Assembly: GCA_019925105.1 (NCBI GenBank)
Contig: JAHGAU010000003.1
Span: forward strand, 186,001-250,000
Direction: 5' to 3'
Source of the DNA: Niebla homalea
Lineage: Eukaryota > Ascomycota > Lecanoromycetes > Lecanorales > Ramalinaceae
Length of the DNA: 64,000 bases
The position numbers and the translations under genes are program-made. The notes beneath the pieces were generated by a model. It did no database searches and was not told where the DNA came from. It was given only the letters and a program-made list of their open reading frames with translations. Positions 34,180-45,807 of this stretch are shown in pieces. How positions within the stretch are numbered: position 1 is the first letter of the stretch; the number at the start of each line of letters is the position of its first letter.

Positions 34180-35245
34180 ATGAGATCAAGCAGTGAAGTG
34201 ACAATTCCCTCGTCACCGTTGGGTATACTCGAAAGACTACCCCGTGAGATGCGAAACGTGGTCTATGAGAACGTGAGTATGCCTCCACTTGAGTCTATCG
34301 AACCCCGTAGCTGATCTAAACGACACAAAGATCTTCATGCGAAGCTACCTTGTTCCATTTGTAGACGGAGACGAAAACCCATACGACTTCGGCAATTCCC
34401 TCGATATTCTTCAGACGTCTAGTTTGATACACGAGGAAGCGCAAGCGGCGCTTCACAAATGCTCAACCATCGTCTTCTCTTACTCCAAGTTCCTGCATGC
34501 TGGGCAAACACACATACCGCCGATAGACATGGATTTTGACATGGATTACGTATGCATGGATTACATGGACATGGAGTACACCAAATTCAAGAATGTTGAG
34601 ATACGAATGGACCACTGTATGGACCCGAAGGGAGAAGTCGACGGGAGACATCAGAGGATTCTACGTCACTTCTGTGAAACGTTCATGGAAGCCTTGGCCA
34701 GCTTCAAGACAAGTCAGAAAGAGAAGATGACAGTCACAATACGATTCGACCCCGTGAACCAAAATCATCATGTCCTGGATCGTTTCCTGGAGGTCTGGCA
34801 TGATCAGCCGCTCATTCCAAGCTTGGGAAAGCTCACGGAGTACGGCTCCGTTGTACTTGAATGGCACGAGGCTTGTGGATGCACGACTGCCGTCATCCGC
34901 AACTCATCTGAAGACTGCACCATCTTGCCGTGTGAGGCTGTTCGCAAGCGGATCGAAGCGCCCATCGGCCCCTTGTGGGATGAGATAGGGAAGACACTGG
35001 GGCCTAAGACGATGGAGTGGATCACTCTGTGGGATCAGGGGAAAATGCTCCTCCATAGGCTCCATAGGAGGGAACTAATTGTGAGACATTGGAATTGCCA
35101 TGTTCGCCGCTTGGTTTTTCGTCCTCAGGCATTCGCAAATGGCCACAGTGTGGACGACTTACAGATGCCTGACAGCCAAGGCTTCGGGCATGCAGAATGT
35201 ACTCACATCTTCCCGCGTCGCCATGATTATCGAGCTGCGGGTTAG
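34180..35245 (+). CDS. LPxEVRNxIY family protein (F-box/2EXR-like)
   Basis: Two exons, 34180-34272 and 34331-35245, 335 aa. Exon 1 (31 residues) ends with PLGILERLPREMRNVVYEN. The 58-base phase-0 intron (GTGAGT, TCTAAAC branch, ACAAAG) is placed as in the genes at 28086 and 32790, and exon 2 starts IFMRSYLVPFVDG. LDILQTSSLIHEEAQAALH is the second block. EIGKTLGPKTMEW near residue 270 corresponds to the LGPG element. An Asp/Met/Tyr-rich stretch at about 100-120 (MDFDMDYVCMDYMDMEY) is specific to this copy. It is followed by RRLVFRPQAF. Function unknown. Confidence 0.75.
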
Positions 35246-36249
35246 GGCGATCTCTGCCCACTGGGTAAATAAGAAGACTTGCTTTCTCCTAGATATCCAA
35301 GTTATCTTCCTTTTCAACATGGTATCATCGCATTCAATCCCCAGTTCCAACAAAAAGCTCCGTAAACAAGTGATGCAGTGTGATCCAACGCCCTCAAGAC
35401 TGCTAAGATACTTCGATCAACGCTACTCATCCGCCTGTTGAAAGCCAGACTCTTGCTTAATGTACAATGGATAAAGCTCTATCTATACTTATACAACAAA
35501 GCTCACCATTTGCGCTTTCATGTTCTGGATTATAGCTAGTGAGTGTAGGCTCGCTGACTGCTCAGATTATCACGAATTCCCCAAGTGACGCTCCTTCATT
35601 ACATCGATGAGTCCGACGATTCTTCTTCGTCAATGGTTGCTTTCGCATGCAATCTTCCGCTGCATGATCCCTCGTATGACTTCGTAGTCCAAAAACGTCC
35701 TAGGGCCACCAGAATCCTGGGCTATGACTTTTTTTTAGCCCACCATCAAAGTTGTGTATCGATGGGCCCTAAGACGAAGACGCACTGCTACCACACGCCA
35801 ACAGAAGAAGTGCCCTGATGCGCAGGCGGTCTTTGAGGGTTATTCCAGATTGTAATTGATTGCTGCGACCTTTGTTGCCATTGTGGGATCGTTGGTCCGA
35901 AAGATCCATTCGGGTCATCAAGCAAGCCATCCGCTGCTCACAGCTCGTTACATTACAAAGATGGACATTTTGTCGAGGTCACAGAATGCGAATACGATAG
36001 AAGTCTTCCAGAGCGCTAAGGGCTTGGTCACCCGGGGATTTGGAATTCTGATTGGACCTCCGCCCATGCGGCCAATCTGCGCGTCGCTACCTACGGATTA
36101 CTTCGTAGAATTAGGCAGGTACGTCGAGACGCGATTCTTACTAATATTTGCTGTTACTTCTCGCACAAGCAGGTCGCTCGTGTTACGACATATAAAGGCG
36201 ACATTTCTGGTAGCTATGTCAGTATCTGCGTCATGAGCTTGCCACCAAT
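35246..36249. other. Intergenic boundary between accessory and conserved parts
   Basis: No supported gene. Plus-strand frames 35585-35818 and 35856-36236 have no recognisable motif. The right end is the promoter of the SLD7 gene. Confidence 0.45.
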
Positions 36250-37771
36250 ATGACGCAGGCTTGGTGGGGCGAGGTGTCGCTACCATCGCCCGCCAGCTCT
36301 ATCAAAGGCAGGGCAATGCAACCCCCGAACGCAAGGTACGCCTTACTGATAATGTTCAGATGTCCACCTCTTCACCTCAGCTGCTTCAAGGTACTCTCCT
36401 CTTCCGAGCAAAGCCAAGTTACGATTCCTTGCTACAGTCAATGTCGCCCGAGTCCCTCTGTACTTGAGCCTTGGACCCTCACTGGAAGTGCAAACAAGCG
36501 AGGAAGCGACAAGCCAATGGTTCACCCAAATCCTGTTAAACTATGGCAATGAGGAATTGGTGGAAGAAAACGTAGTGAAATCATGGTGGGAGCGCTCCTC
36601 GGGACAATCCGACATTGGAATCGTAGTCAGGGTGGAAGGTCAAGATGATTCAAAACGATTGCAGGCTACAGAGCTTCTGTTCTATGCTGCTCGCGAGCAT
36701 GCACAAGCTGCGCTGCCGACACCACCTGTCTCGTCATCCCCAGGCCCTGATTGTACGGATGCTTCTGCTTCACAATCCCCATCCATCAAGCTGTACGCGC
36801 TCCCGCTATGCTCCGAGATCCTGAAGCACGCGCAAGCAGATCACGGGCTACCATCACCGTCATCGGACCAAGAGGGGCGTGCATACTTTCTGCCAAAATT
36901 CGGCAAAGCTATAGACCAAACATCCAAGAAGCGCAAGATTGCTTGCCTGTTCGATGATGCAACAAAACAGAGGCGGAAACTGCAAAGAAGAGGTGGAGAA
37001 AGCGTGGCGCAACGAATGGCAGGTCTCGAAACTGTCCAACCAGGTCCATCATTACCTCGTCCAGTAGAAAGGAGCAATAGCAGCCAAGTAAGCCAGCCAT
37101 CTACCAAAGTCCACGGCCAGAGAGCTGGTCTTGCACGCGCATCCACCTTCACCAGCCTGCCAAACAACAACCAATCAAGATCCGTTCCTCTGTCCGGAGC
37201 TCCTGTCAGGCGATCATCGCTCCAGCGGGTTGAGAGTGCACACACCATTGCTGGCTCAATCGCATCCGAGACTGACAACATGATCTTGGAGCAGAACAAA
37301 ACGGCCCTATCGAAAGTGATCATGGCTGGTATGCGTCTGCATGGCTTGCAGTCAAAGAGAAAGCCCACCAAGGAGATCTCTCAGGCCGCACTGTCCAGAC
37401 GATCGTCAACATGTACTGGCATGGCGATAGAGCAAGGTGGAGACGACGAGTACAAGTTAGTCTATCATCAGACCCTGAAGGCTGCGTTGTTCGCCTTTCG
37501 AAACACCTGCAACGCCCAAGCCATCAGCCAAAATACAATGCGAGACAACGTCGATCGTCTATTGGATATCTTTTGTACGGATCCGGAGTCTCCAGCTCTC
37601 CCCTCGAATGGTTTTCCGCCTGGTCCAGTCGCAACGCCCTTGGAGGCAGCAAATCCATTTGACGCTCCCAGCTCATCTGCTCAGGCTGCTGCTGCTCAAG
37701 AGCCAAGCTGGAGTACGCCTACGACCAAAAAGGGAAAAACGGGGTATCTCGACAACATAGAGCCTGGTTGA
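36250..37771 (+). CDS. SLD7: Sld7-like DNA replication initiation factor
   Basis: Two exons, 36250-36335 and 36391-37771, 488 aa. Exon 1 begins MTQAWWGEVSLPSP. The 55-base intron (GTACGCC...TTCAAG) keeps the frame into LPSKAKLRFLATVNVARVPL, a typical N-terminal strand region. The middle is Ser/Pro/Gln-rich with KKRKIACLFDDATKQRRKLQ. The C-terminal block, from about residue 382, YKLVYHQTLKAALFAFRN followed by MRDNVDRLLDIFCTDP, is the Sld7 C-terminal domain. Family knowledge: Sld7 binds Sld3 and helps load Cdc45 at replication origins in the nucleus. The C-terminal domain assignment is firm. The acceptor of the intron was chosen among several AGs. Confidence 0.8.
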
Positions 37772-38392
37772 ACGTTTCAAGGGGGGCTGCAGGCCATATT
37801 CTACCAAAAAGCAAATGGCATTTCCCAATCGACGTCCACAAATTGCATGGCATGCTGCTCTTCGCCGCTTTGGCTATATTTGAAAGTATCTCTCAGGAGG
37901 TTCATACATCTCTTCACTGAGCACGTGAGACCTCGTCAAAAGCTTCTCTCGTCTCTAGCGAGACTGATCTACGGCGGGGGAAAGGGTTCCCAAGGTCTAC
38001 TAACGATGACGAATTGCCAACCATTTTCCCCGAATGGGACGAGGACATCGTAGCATGCTGTGTCGTGGGTTCCTATATAGCGCCCTGGCTTGGAGATTGC
38101 CAACCTTAACCAAATGTTACCCGCTACAGCCTACGATGGGTCCATAGGGCCTTCGACAGGGAACGTTTGTCCTTGACAATCCCTCTTTACTCTCTGGATA
38201 TCAGACAAAGAGGTTTTGTGTCAATCGCCTAATAGCGACAAGGAATTCTTATCCCTCTAATCTTAACAATGCCCATTATCGTTTACCTGCATATCCAGTC
38301 GACTCCCCAAGCGAGACAATGGCATTCTCAGGATTCACAGTTGTCACGCGCACGCAAGTCGTTTTTCACCATTCCGCCACCAGGAGCAAGCC
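37772..38392. other. Intergenic
   Basis: No coding signal recognised. Contains the 5' flank of the PLC-like gene. Confidence 0.5.
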
Positions 38393-39508
38393 ATGCGGCT
38401 CGGCAAGACCCAGATCTGCCTACGAGTCCTACTCAATCACGTTCTACTCTCCTTACTATGTATATATCTCATCATCACTACCAGTCTCAACCTCGCCATG
38501 ACACTCTACCCCATCATTCACCATATCCCCACCCAGCTGGCCGACAACACCACCGGCTGTAATGGGCACCCCGAATACTGTTCCCGGACGTACGATAACA
38601 TTACTCAAATTGGCACCCACGACTCTGCCTTCTACGGCATTATGCCGTCCAACGACCAGGACGTGGACGTGACAATGCAACTCAATGCCGGCATCCGCTT
38701 CCTGCAGGCGCAAACGCACCGCACGGCCACAACCAAACAGCTGAGCATGTGCCACACCTCCTGCGCCGAAGACGACGCGGGTCCACTAGAGGGATATCTC
38801 ATCACCATCAAGAATTGGCTGGACGCGCATCCCAAAGAGGTCCTCACCTTACTCCTCACCAACGGCGACTACCTCGACGTTGGCGCCTTTGACGAAGTCT
38901 TCGTCCGTAGTGGCATATTAGAATACGCATACATCCCCCCTTCCGCTGCCACGACTCCAACCCCCTCCCGCATTCGCAGGCGAGATAGCCATACCTCACC
39001 ATCTCCACCTCCGACTCCTTTACAGCCAACCAACGCCACCCCAGACACCCACGCCTGGCCGACCCTCCAACAAATGATCGACCAATCCCATCGCCTTGTA
39101 ATCTTCCTTGACTACAGCGCCTCCCCCTCAACAATCCCCTACATCCTCGACGAATTCGCCCATTTCTGGGAAACCCCCTTCGACGTCACCACCCCCCTCT
39201 TCCCCTCCTGCCACATCGACCGCCCCTCCACCATTGCCGCCTCCCCAGCACAAGTCGCTGCCATCGAGCAAAGGATGTATATCGTCAACCACTACCTCGA
39301 TACTGAGGTGTTGGGCATGGCGGTCCCCGACAGGAGGGATGCGGGCAAGACGAATAGCTGGGATGGAGAGGCGGGGCTGGGGGCGCATGTGCAGAGGTGT
39401 GAGGAGCAGCATGGGGGTAGGAAGCCGAGGGTTGTGCTGGTCGATTATTTCGATGTGGGCGGCTGGAGGGAGGCGGAGGGAAGGATGAATGGGTTGAGGT
39501 GGAACTGA
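38393..39508 (+). CDS. PLC-like phosphodiesterase (TIM-barrel), secreted or membrane-anchored
   Basis: Single exon, 371 aa. An N-terminal hydrophobic segment (about residues 13-37) acts as signal anchor or signal peptide. CNGHPEYCSRTYDNITQIGTH follows and leads to HDSAFYG at about residue 75, which is the first catalytic-His region of PI-PLC-X-like enzymes. Further family elements are QLNAGIRFLQAQTH, LSMCHTSCAEDDAGPLEGYL and LTLLLTNGDYLDV, and RLVIFLDYSA later. The C-terminus PRVVLVDYFDVGG closes the barrel. The family is common in ascomycetes; activity is usually inferred only. Predicted to act at the cell surface. A Pro/Ser/Thr-rich insertion lies at about 185-225. Confidence 0.85.
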   Translation: MRLGKTQICLRVLLNHVLLSLLCIYLIITTSLNLAMTLYPIIHHIPTQLADNTTGCNGHPEYCSRTYDNITQIGTHDSAFYGIMPSNDQDVDVTMQLNAGIRFLQAQTHRTATTKQLSMCHTSCAEDDAGPLEGYLITIKNWLDAHPKEVLTLLLTNGDYLDVGAFDEVFVRSGILEYAYIPPSAATTPTPSRIRRRDSHTSPSPPPTPLQPTNATPDTHAWPTLQQMIDQSHRLVIFLDYSASPSTIPYILDEFAHFWETPFDVTTPLFPSCHIDRPSTIAASPAQVAAIEQRMYIVNHYLDTEVLGMAVPDRRDAGKTNSWDGEAGLGAHVQRCEEQHGGRKPRVVLVDYFDVGGWREAEGRMNGLRWN

Positions 39509-40154
39509 TGGGAAAGGAAGGGTGGCCTTAGTGGAAATGGAAAGGTGGCTTGGGTGCAGCAAGGAGGTTGAGCGTTCCGTGAGAAAGAAATGGGAAAGCG
39601 GCGTCTATATATTAAACCCCTCCCCCCCACAGCCCAGCCCAAAAATATAATCAAATTGGTTTGACAAAGTCTTTGCACGAGAACTCTTGCACTAAGCCCC
39701 GAGCAAGCAATACATAACCCCCCCCCCTCTAGCGTTGAACGACAGGACCTCCAGACTCCAATGTCACACATGTTGGGGATCTGGACTCCACAGTAAAACA
39801 AGGGCGGGTCAGTAACGAAACTGCTGGAAACGTACGTGGATGAAATATCAATAAGCAGTAGGAGCAATAACAAGGCCTTGGTCATAATCAAGCTGCAGCC
39901 CTCCCCATCTAAAAGACTACTCTCTCTCATTTACTCACTCTGTGCAGGGGAAAATGGTGGCCCCACAAATCCAGACCCGCAATCGCGCGATTCGAATGGT
40001 CTTTGTTCTATGTATATCTTTGCATTCCCGGCATCAATCAAGAAGAGGAAGAAGAAACAAGGTCTTGGCTTTCCCCGTGGTATATTGATTAAAATCCCAA
40101 AAATCTCGGGGGCTCCCGCTTATCATGGGGGCCAATTCATGATTATTATCATCT
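39509..40154. other. Intergenic between convergent genes
   Basis: 3' flanks of the PLC-like gene and the arabinofuranosidase gene. Holds a C-rich run near 39719-39727. No gene seen. Confidence 0.5.
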
Positions 40155-42412
40155 CTAGACATCGAACTGCCACACGCTGACCGAGAACGGGGGGACGTCC
40201 CACATGAATAACGTCTCGTTCACCGTCGCAGTGCTGGGTAGCAGTATCGGCTGCGGCGTGATGGCCGTCTGATTGTCCCGGTAATTGAAGCCATTGACGT
40301 CGGGATCCGTGAGGATGGTCCCGTTCGGCATGCCCTTCATCGGGGTGTCCAGCTCGATGCTCAGCGGCGCCGTCGTGTTGCCCGTGTTGACGACCTTCAT
40401 GTAGATGGCATTGGTGGGGACATCCATGGTGGCGACCCAGAAGAGCGGGTTGAAGTCCCCTTCGGAATTCGTGATGGGCAAGGTCTGGGTGCCGCGGTAA
40501 TGCGCGAAGAGGGATTGAAGATACCAGGATGTAGATAAGACAGTGTTATTGGGCAGGGCATCAAAGGAGACGAGGTTAGGCGTCCAATTATACCAGTTGA
40601 AATTTCCGAAACTGGGCGCGTAGCTGGACATCTTCACGACATTCGGGTTCCGCTCCATGGCGATCAGATATACGGCTTCCGCCACGGCTGAGAGCAGCTC
40701 GGGGAAGAATATGTGGGTACCGACGGGGTCGGAGAAATTGTTGACGCCGGTGGGGGTGTCGACTTGGAAAACACTATACTCCCCAACCAGGATGGTGACG
40801 TCTTCGTTGCCGGTTTCTTGCTGCCAATTATCAAAGAAGTTGAAGGAGTTGAGGAAGAAGGAAGGTTCGGCGTAGGTGTGATAGTCCCACATGTTGCCGG
40901 CCGGGATGGAGATGTTGTAATCGGCGTTTTCGTTGTAGGCTGTGGAGATGTAAGTGATGTTGGGGTAAGCTTCTTTTAGGCCCTTGTAGAGGTAGGGAAA
41001 TCTGTAATTGTAAGTGGACGAAAAGAAGTCTTCGTTGCCGATTTCGACATAGTTGATCGGAAAGGGCTCCGGATGGCCGTGGGCTGCGCGTAAAGCGCCA
41101 TATGTGGTATTGCTGCCGCCCATGCAGTATTCCAATTCATCAAGTGCGCTCTGAAGCACTTCAACGAGCGCATTCTCTGGATATGACGCGCCTTCTGACC
41201 CATTGATCGATAGCGAGTACCCTGAGTAGACTGCCAATACTCGCTCGATGTCCATATCTTCCGTCCATTCCAAGAATTCGAGCAAGCCGAAACCGTCTGA
41301 GTTGTAGTACTCCCAATTCCCAGGTCGACCCGGTCTGTCGGTCAACGGACCAATGGTTTCATTCCATCTAAATCTCTGTGCGATCGAGTAGCCTTCCAAG
41401 TTGTTGCCTCCTGGGAATCGTAGGAATGTCGGATTCAAAGACTTGATGTTCTGACCGAGGTCATTCCTGAGTCCATTTGGAGTCCCGGCATAGGTCTCTG
41501 GAAACAGGCTGATCAAGCTGAAATAGAACGTGCTGCCTGCCACTTCCGACGCATTCATGGTGAGAGCAAAGGTATTGTTGCTATTTGGGGCGGTGAGATT
41601 GTTCACGAGTTGGGAGCTAAATTGCATATAGCTAAAGTCAGACGGATTCTGGACGGGGATGCTGTTCGTGAGCCAGATGTCGTTGGTCAGATTGGAACGT
41701 AGTGAAACATTGACATTGGTCAAGTTGGTGGCGTCCATAGGCCCATCAGATAACATGTAGAAGCTGGCATTGTAAGTTTGAGGTGACACATCCATGCCCC
41801 AGTATCCATAATTTACAAATCCTACTTCGCCTGGTAACAAGCCGATTAGTGAAAGGTTTTCGACACGGACAATAGTCGAACATACCTGTGGCATTTGCTG
41901 GGATGCTCACTTGCATCACAGTTGGCAAAGCATCAGAAAGCGGGTGCAAGACGTCTAGAGACAGCTGAGCATCGCCGATAGCTCCATATCCCGTCAAAGT
42001 AGGTCCGAACGGGACATCAGGATTCTCGGATGATATGATTTCGATGCCAGGGTAGTCTGGGTCGGTTCCTAACACAACACCAGACCCTTGGAAAGCTCGA
42101 TTGACTATCAACTCAGCATAGAGACCACCTGAGATGCTGTGTGAGATGTCCTCGATCATCCATCCGTAGAGTAGAGGCGCTTGACTCGTTAGTCTTGTCG
42201 ACTATTTGACCTTGGAAGCTCAGCAGCTCACCGGTCTCATTGCGCGCCTCGATCTGGGTCGTCGAGATCTGTAAGGCGACATTCTCAGAGGCTTCCCTTG
42301 TAAAGTTGATGTAATCTTTTGGCGCATTGTATTGCGAAGGCACGAGTTGAGCGAGAGCTTTGTTTGCACAGAACAGGCTCAGAAGAGCGGCTACAGATCC
42401 TTTTGTCAGCAT
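40155..42412 (-). CDS. Secreted alpha-L-arabinofuranosidase, GH51
   Basis: Three exons on the minus strand: 42412-42232, 42179-41886 and 41830-40155, giving 716 aa. Signal peptide at residues 1-21 (MLTKGSVAALLSLFCANKALA). The hallmark APLLYGWMIEDISHSISGG spans the first splice, which supports it. The acid/base Glu is in YVEIGNED (about residue 425) and the nucleophile Glu in LVGEYSVF (about residue 509), both typical of GH51. FLRFPGGNNLEGYSI is another signature. The C-terminal beta-sandwich ends with FSVSVWQFDV. There are many N-glycosylation sequons. It releases terminal arabinose from arabinan and arabinoxylan in plant cell walls. Both introns (52 and 55 bases) have good signals. No sign of damage. 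Confidence 0.95.
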
Positions 42413-43861
42413 GATTGTGTGAATGTATGAGTTTGAATGAGCTTCAATTACCTCCAGTCAGAGTTTCTCCACGCTGCTGCCTCTTTAAGTATTGCGCAGA
42501 CTCATAGCTTCCATACAATTTTCTTCGGAGCTATGAGCAAATAGCAGCTGATCATTGTGGAACGTCTGCCAAGACCATTGCTGGTTGCCCAAACAGGCAG
42601 GTCGACAGACAGCTTCAATGCAAAGGGCGGTATTCCCGTTGAAAAGCTGGCATTTTGCGGGGAAGCTGGTTTGTTGACTGTGGGGAAAAGCATGCATAAA
42701 CATATGGCAGTTGTTCATAAGCTCATTCAGAGCCTCACCGAACTTTTACCGGCAGCTGCTTTTCAGGAACGCGATGACGTACCGAAATTATGGCAATGAT
42801 GTTTCTTTGTGCAAGTCCAGCAGATGAAGCGGGCAAGTCTCAGATAGACATCATAAAGAGTCGAAATAAAAGGCACTGGCGAAGAAGATGGGAATTTTGG
42901 GCCGAACAGCAGTACAGAGGCAAGAGAAGCAATAGCAACAACGGTATTTCTTGCGGTTGTCAAAGACGAAAATCATCGCTATGCGCAAACACGAACAAAT
43001 CTCGAGCCACACTGAGGACACTCCAATTGTCTATGTTCGTGTTTAGCTTTACCTTTGGATATTATAAGTGTAGTGAGTCGTCTCCTTACGGGACATGATG
43101 CTGCTGATGCTGATGTACTCGTTCTCTTCGTCCATCAGGCCTGCATCATCGTGACCATGTCCTTTGAACATCAAGCGTAAAGACTTCATAGCAGGTGGAT
43201 TATAATTTATGATAACTGAGCAGCTTGACGCCTGTACTCGTTCTACAAAAGGTCGACCTGAAGGACAACCAAATCTTTAATGGTTCGAGGCCTTCATCGA
43301 AAGTCCTCGTCAAAAGCTTCAGCCGAAGCTTGGCCGTCTGAGCCAATCATGACGTAAGTCTTCACCCGCTAAAACCTTAGGCGATCTGCTTCAATCCTTC
43401 TTCCTTCACCCACGATCCTAGCGTTGTTTCGTCATGACTACTAACACTACTGAACTCAGACCAACTTGTGTGAGCCTGGGCAGACACGAGCAAGATATCA
43501 AGGGACATGGCCAGAACTCGAGTAACAAATTGGATGCCTGAGAGGGTCTTGATTGAATCGCTTCGATCTTAGCCGTGTGGGAATCTCTGGAATAAGGTGC
43601 ACAAATGGTTCACCATGAGCATACAGAGATTCGTGAACTTAATGATCTGCTCCTCTTCCGCCCGTTATCATGACTTCATGAAGGGAACAGCCGCTGGCCA
43701 TGGCCAAACCGTGGCAAATACAAGCTCGTTCGTAGGTTCGGAAAAAGCCAATTTTGCATAGCTTGTATGAACGGTCCTTATTGCTTGCTACTGATCTCTT
43801 CCTCTCATTTTACCTTCCTTCTCAACCCGCATTTCTGAATTCATGTAGCAGAGAAGGAGCC
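42413..43861. other. Intergenic between divergent genes
   Basis: 1.4 kb holding the promoters of the arabinofuranosidase and the GT8 gene. No supported gene. Frames at 42485-43098 overlap one another and show no motif. Confidence 0.5.
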
Positions 43862-44980
43862 ATGGCGAAAGATATTGGGTCTCCCGAAAGAGCCTGGGTC
43901 ACACTGCTGACTTCTCCCTCCTACCTTCCCGGCGTCATCACGCTCGCCTACAGTCTTTCCCTTCAAAAGAGCGTGTACCCTCTCATTGTGCTAGTCACGC
44001 GTTCTCTCCCTCCCTACTGCATGCGAGCATTGGAACTAGAATGCAAGCAAAACCCCAACATCCTTGTCCACACGATCGAACCTCTGCTTCCACCTCACTA
44101 CCAAAAGATGACTCTTATTGCCTCCCGTTTTCAAGACACATGGACCAAGCTGCGTGCTTTGGAGCTGACAGCATATGACACTTGCGTCTTTCTTGACGCA
44201 GACATCGTTGTGTATCGGAACATGGATCATCTATTTGACATTTCCCTGCCGAGTACCGACTGGATAGCAGCAAATGCCGCCTGCGTCTGCAACCTCGACC
44301 ACGACAAATGGGCCCCATCCGACTGGACTCGACAAAACTGTGCCTACACACCCCTCTCCCATCCCTCTTCGCTCGACAGTGCGACCCCAATTCCATCAAA
44401 AGCAACACCACCAAACACACTCAGCCTTTTGAATGGCGGCCTTTTTCTATATCACCCTTCTGAATCGCTCTGGCAGGACCTGCTCCACCACTTCAACACC
44501 TCCTCCGCCCTCTCGACATACCAGTTCCCCGACCAAGACTTCCTCGCCGACTTCTTCTGCCACAGATGGAAGCCCCTGTCGTGGAAGTACAACGCCCTCA
44601 AGACCATGGAGAACTGGCACCCTAACATCTGGAGGGACGGGGAGGTCCATGGCTTGCATTACATCGTGGACAAGCCGTGGTCTAAGCGCGTGGCCAGCGA
44701 CGGCATTGCGGGTTATCTGGGCCGTGATGGGAAGACGCATACATGGTGGTGGAATCTATGGGGAAAGTGGAGGAAGGAAAGGGGCGCGTCAGAAGTCGGA
44801 CAGGTGCTGGATACCCTGGTGGCCCCACCTTTGAATGCTGAAGCAGACAGGAAACAGTGTCAAGAGAACAGAGAAAAGGGCTTCCCAAAGCCTATTGTAT
44901 ATGGGAAGAGACCTCTCAGTGTGGACAGCGACAAAGAGAACAAGGAGCCGGAGTCTGGAATGAGCATCGCGAGGGCGTGA
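43862..44980 (+). CDS. Glycosyltransferase family 8 protein
   Basis: Single exon, 372 aa from the ATG at 43862 (the frame is open further upstream but only with non-ATG codons). AWVTLLTSPSYLPGVITLAY begins the nucleotide-sugar-binding fold. DTCVFLDADIVVYRNMDHLF contains the DxD metal-binding motif. LNGGLFLYHPS and FPDQDFLADFF are the next conserved blocks, and HYIVDKPWSKR contains the late His-Tyr...Lys motif of GT8. The family includes galactinol-synthase-like and glycogenin-like enzymes. The acceptor here is unknown. No signal peptide from this start, so it is probably cytosolic. The last 60 residues are polar with Lys/Glu runs. Confidence 0.88.
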   Translation: MAKDIGSPERAWVTLLTSPSYLPGVITLAYSLSLQKSVYPLIVLVTRSLPPYCMRALELECKQNPNILVHTIEPLLPPHYQKMTLIASRFQDTWTKLRALELTAYDTCVFLDADIVVYRNMDHLFDISLPSTDWIAANAACVCNLDHDKWAPSDWTRQNCAYTPLSHPSSLDSATPIPSKATPPNTLSLLNGGLFLYHPSESLWQDLLHHFNTSSALSTYQFPDQDFLADFFCHRWKPLSWKYNALKTMENWHPNIWRDGEVHGLHYIVDKPWSKRVASDGIAGYLGRDGKTHTWWWNLWGKWRKERGASEVGQVLDTLVAPPLNAEADRKQCQENREKGFPKPIVYGKRPLSVDSDKENKEPESGMSIARA

Positions 44981-45319
44981 GACGTGCCCCAGAAATCCAG
45001 TGCACTTGTCATAAAGGTTGGATATGTGGCTTCAAGATATGGCGATCGTGTGCATGTCGGAGAGATACTGTCACTTCTCAGATTGGTAAGGGTTAGGAGC
45101 GATATTATATGAATGATCTGGGAGGCTACGAGGTAGATTGCCATTGGAGCCCGGAGTTCGGTAACAAGCTTGCGCATTGTATGAATGTAAGATCTCACTT
45201 GTATCCTCGTACTTGCATAAGATTGCAAACGCCTCGCTTTGATCCATGTACTTGTACATATGCACACCTTGTTTCATATTCCATTCACCGGATCGGTCTT
45301 TTCCCTCTTCCACCTGGCC
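44981..45319. other. Intergenic between convergent genes
   Basis: 3' flanks of the GT8 and VPS55 genes; nothing else seen. Confidence 0.5.
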
Positions 45320-45807
45320 CTAGAAATCCTGTTCCTCCTGGAAGAACATCCCAAAGCTCACAACAGTCCCATAGATCAGTAACCCGCCCACAATACTCAT
45401 CGCCATCGCCGGCACAGCAATCAGCCCGCAATGCGCCAGCGACACCGGCAAGGCAATGCCCATGACCACCAAGAACCCCGTCGCGAATCGACCGAAATCG
45501 ACTACTGCTGATCCAGCGGATTCCATGAAATCATCCGGGTTGGCGCAGCGGGAGCAGATCCAGTTCGGGAGAGGGGCGATGACGTAGGTTGCCACCACGA
45601 GGAGGGTCAGGTAGGAGTGGAAGAGGGCGGAGGAGAGGATGACGAGGAGGAAGCCTATGGCGAGGACCTGCGATTGTTACATGGTTAGCCAAGGATGGTG
45701 TAGGTTGAGGCAATGCGGAGAGGTAGACTCGGATCAGAAAAGCGACAAGCCTAATAGAGAGGACCTACGAAGGAGAGGGCGATGATGGTTTTGAGACCTG
45801 CTGCCAT
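45320..45807 (-). CDS. VPS55: Vps55-family endosomal membrane protein
   Basis: Two exons on the minus strand, 45807-45769 and 45667-45320, 128 aa. The 101-base intron (GTAGGT...ATCGCAG) joins MAAGLKTIIALSF to VLAIGFLLVILSSALFHSY. Four membrane helices are visible. The family signature lies in the first half (VVATYVIAPLPNWICSRCAN), followed by RFATGFLVVMGIALPVSLAH and GGLLIYGTVVSFGMFF. Family knowledge: Vps55 forms a complex with Vps68 and supports endosome-to-vacuole trafficking; the animal relative is the leptin-receptor overlapping transcript protein. Length and motifs fit an intact gene. Confidence 0.92.

Noticed and set aside
38456..39562. Frames on both strands overlapping the PLC-like gene
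   Set aside because: Shadows of a GC-rich coding exon; the plus-strand 371-aa frame carries the conserved motifs.
44860..45267. Minus-strand frame of 135 codons
   Set aside because: Overlaps the end of the GT8 gene and shows no family feature.
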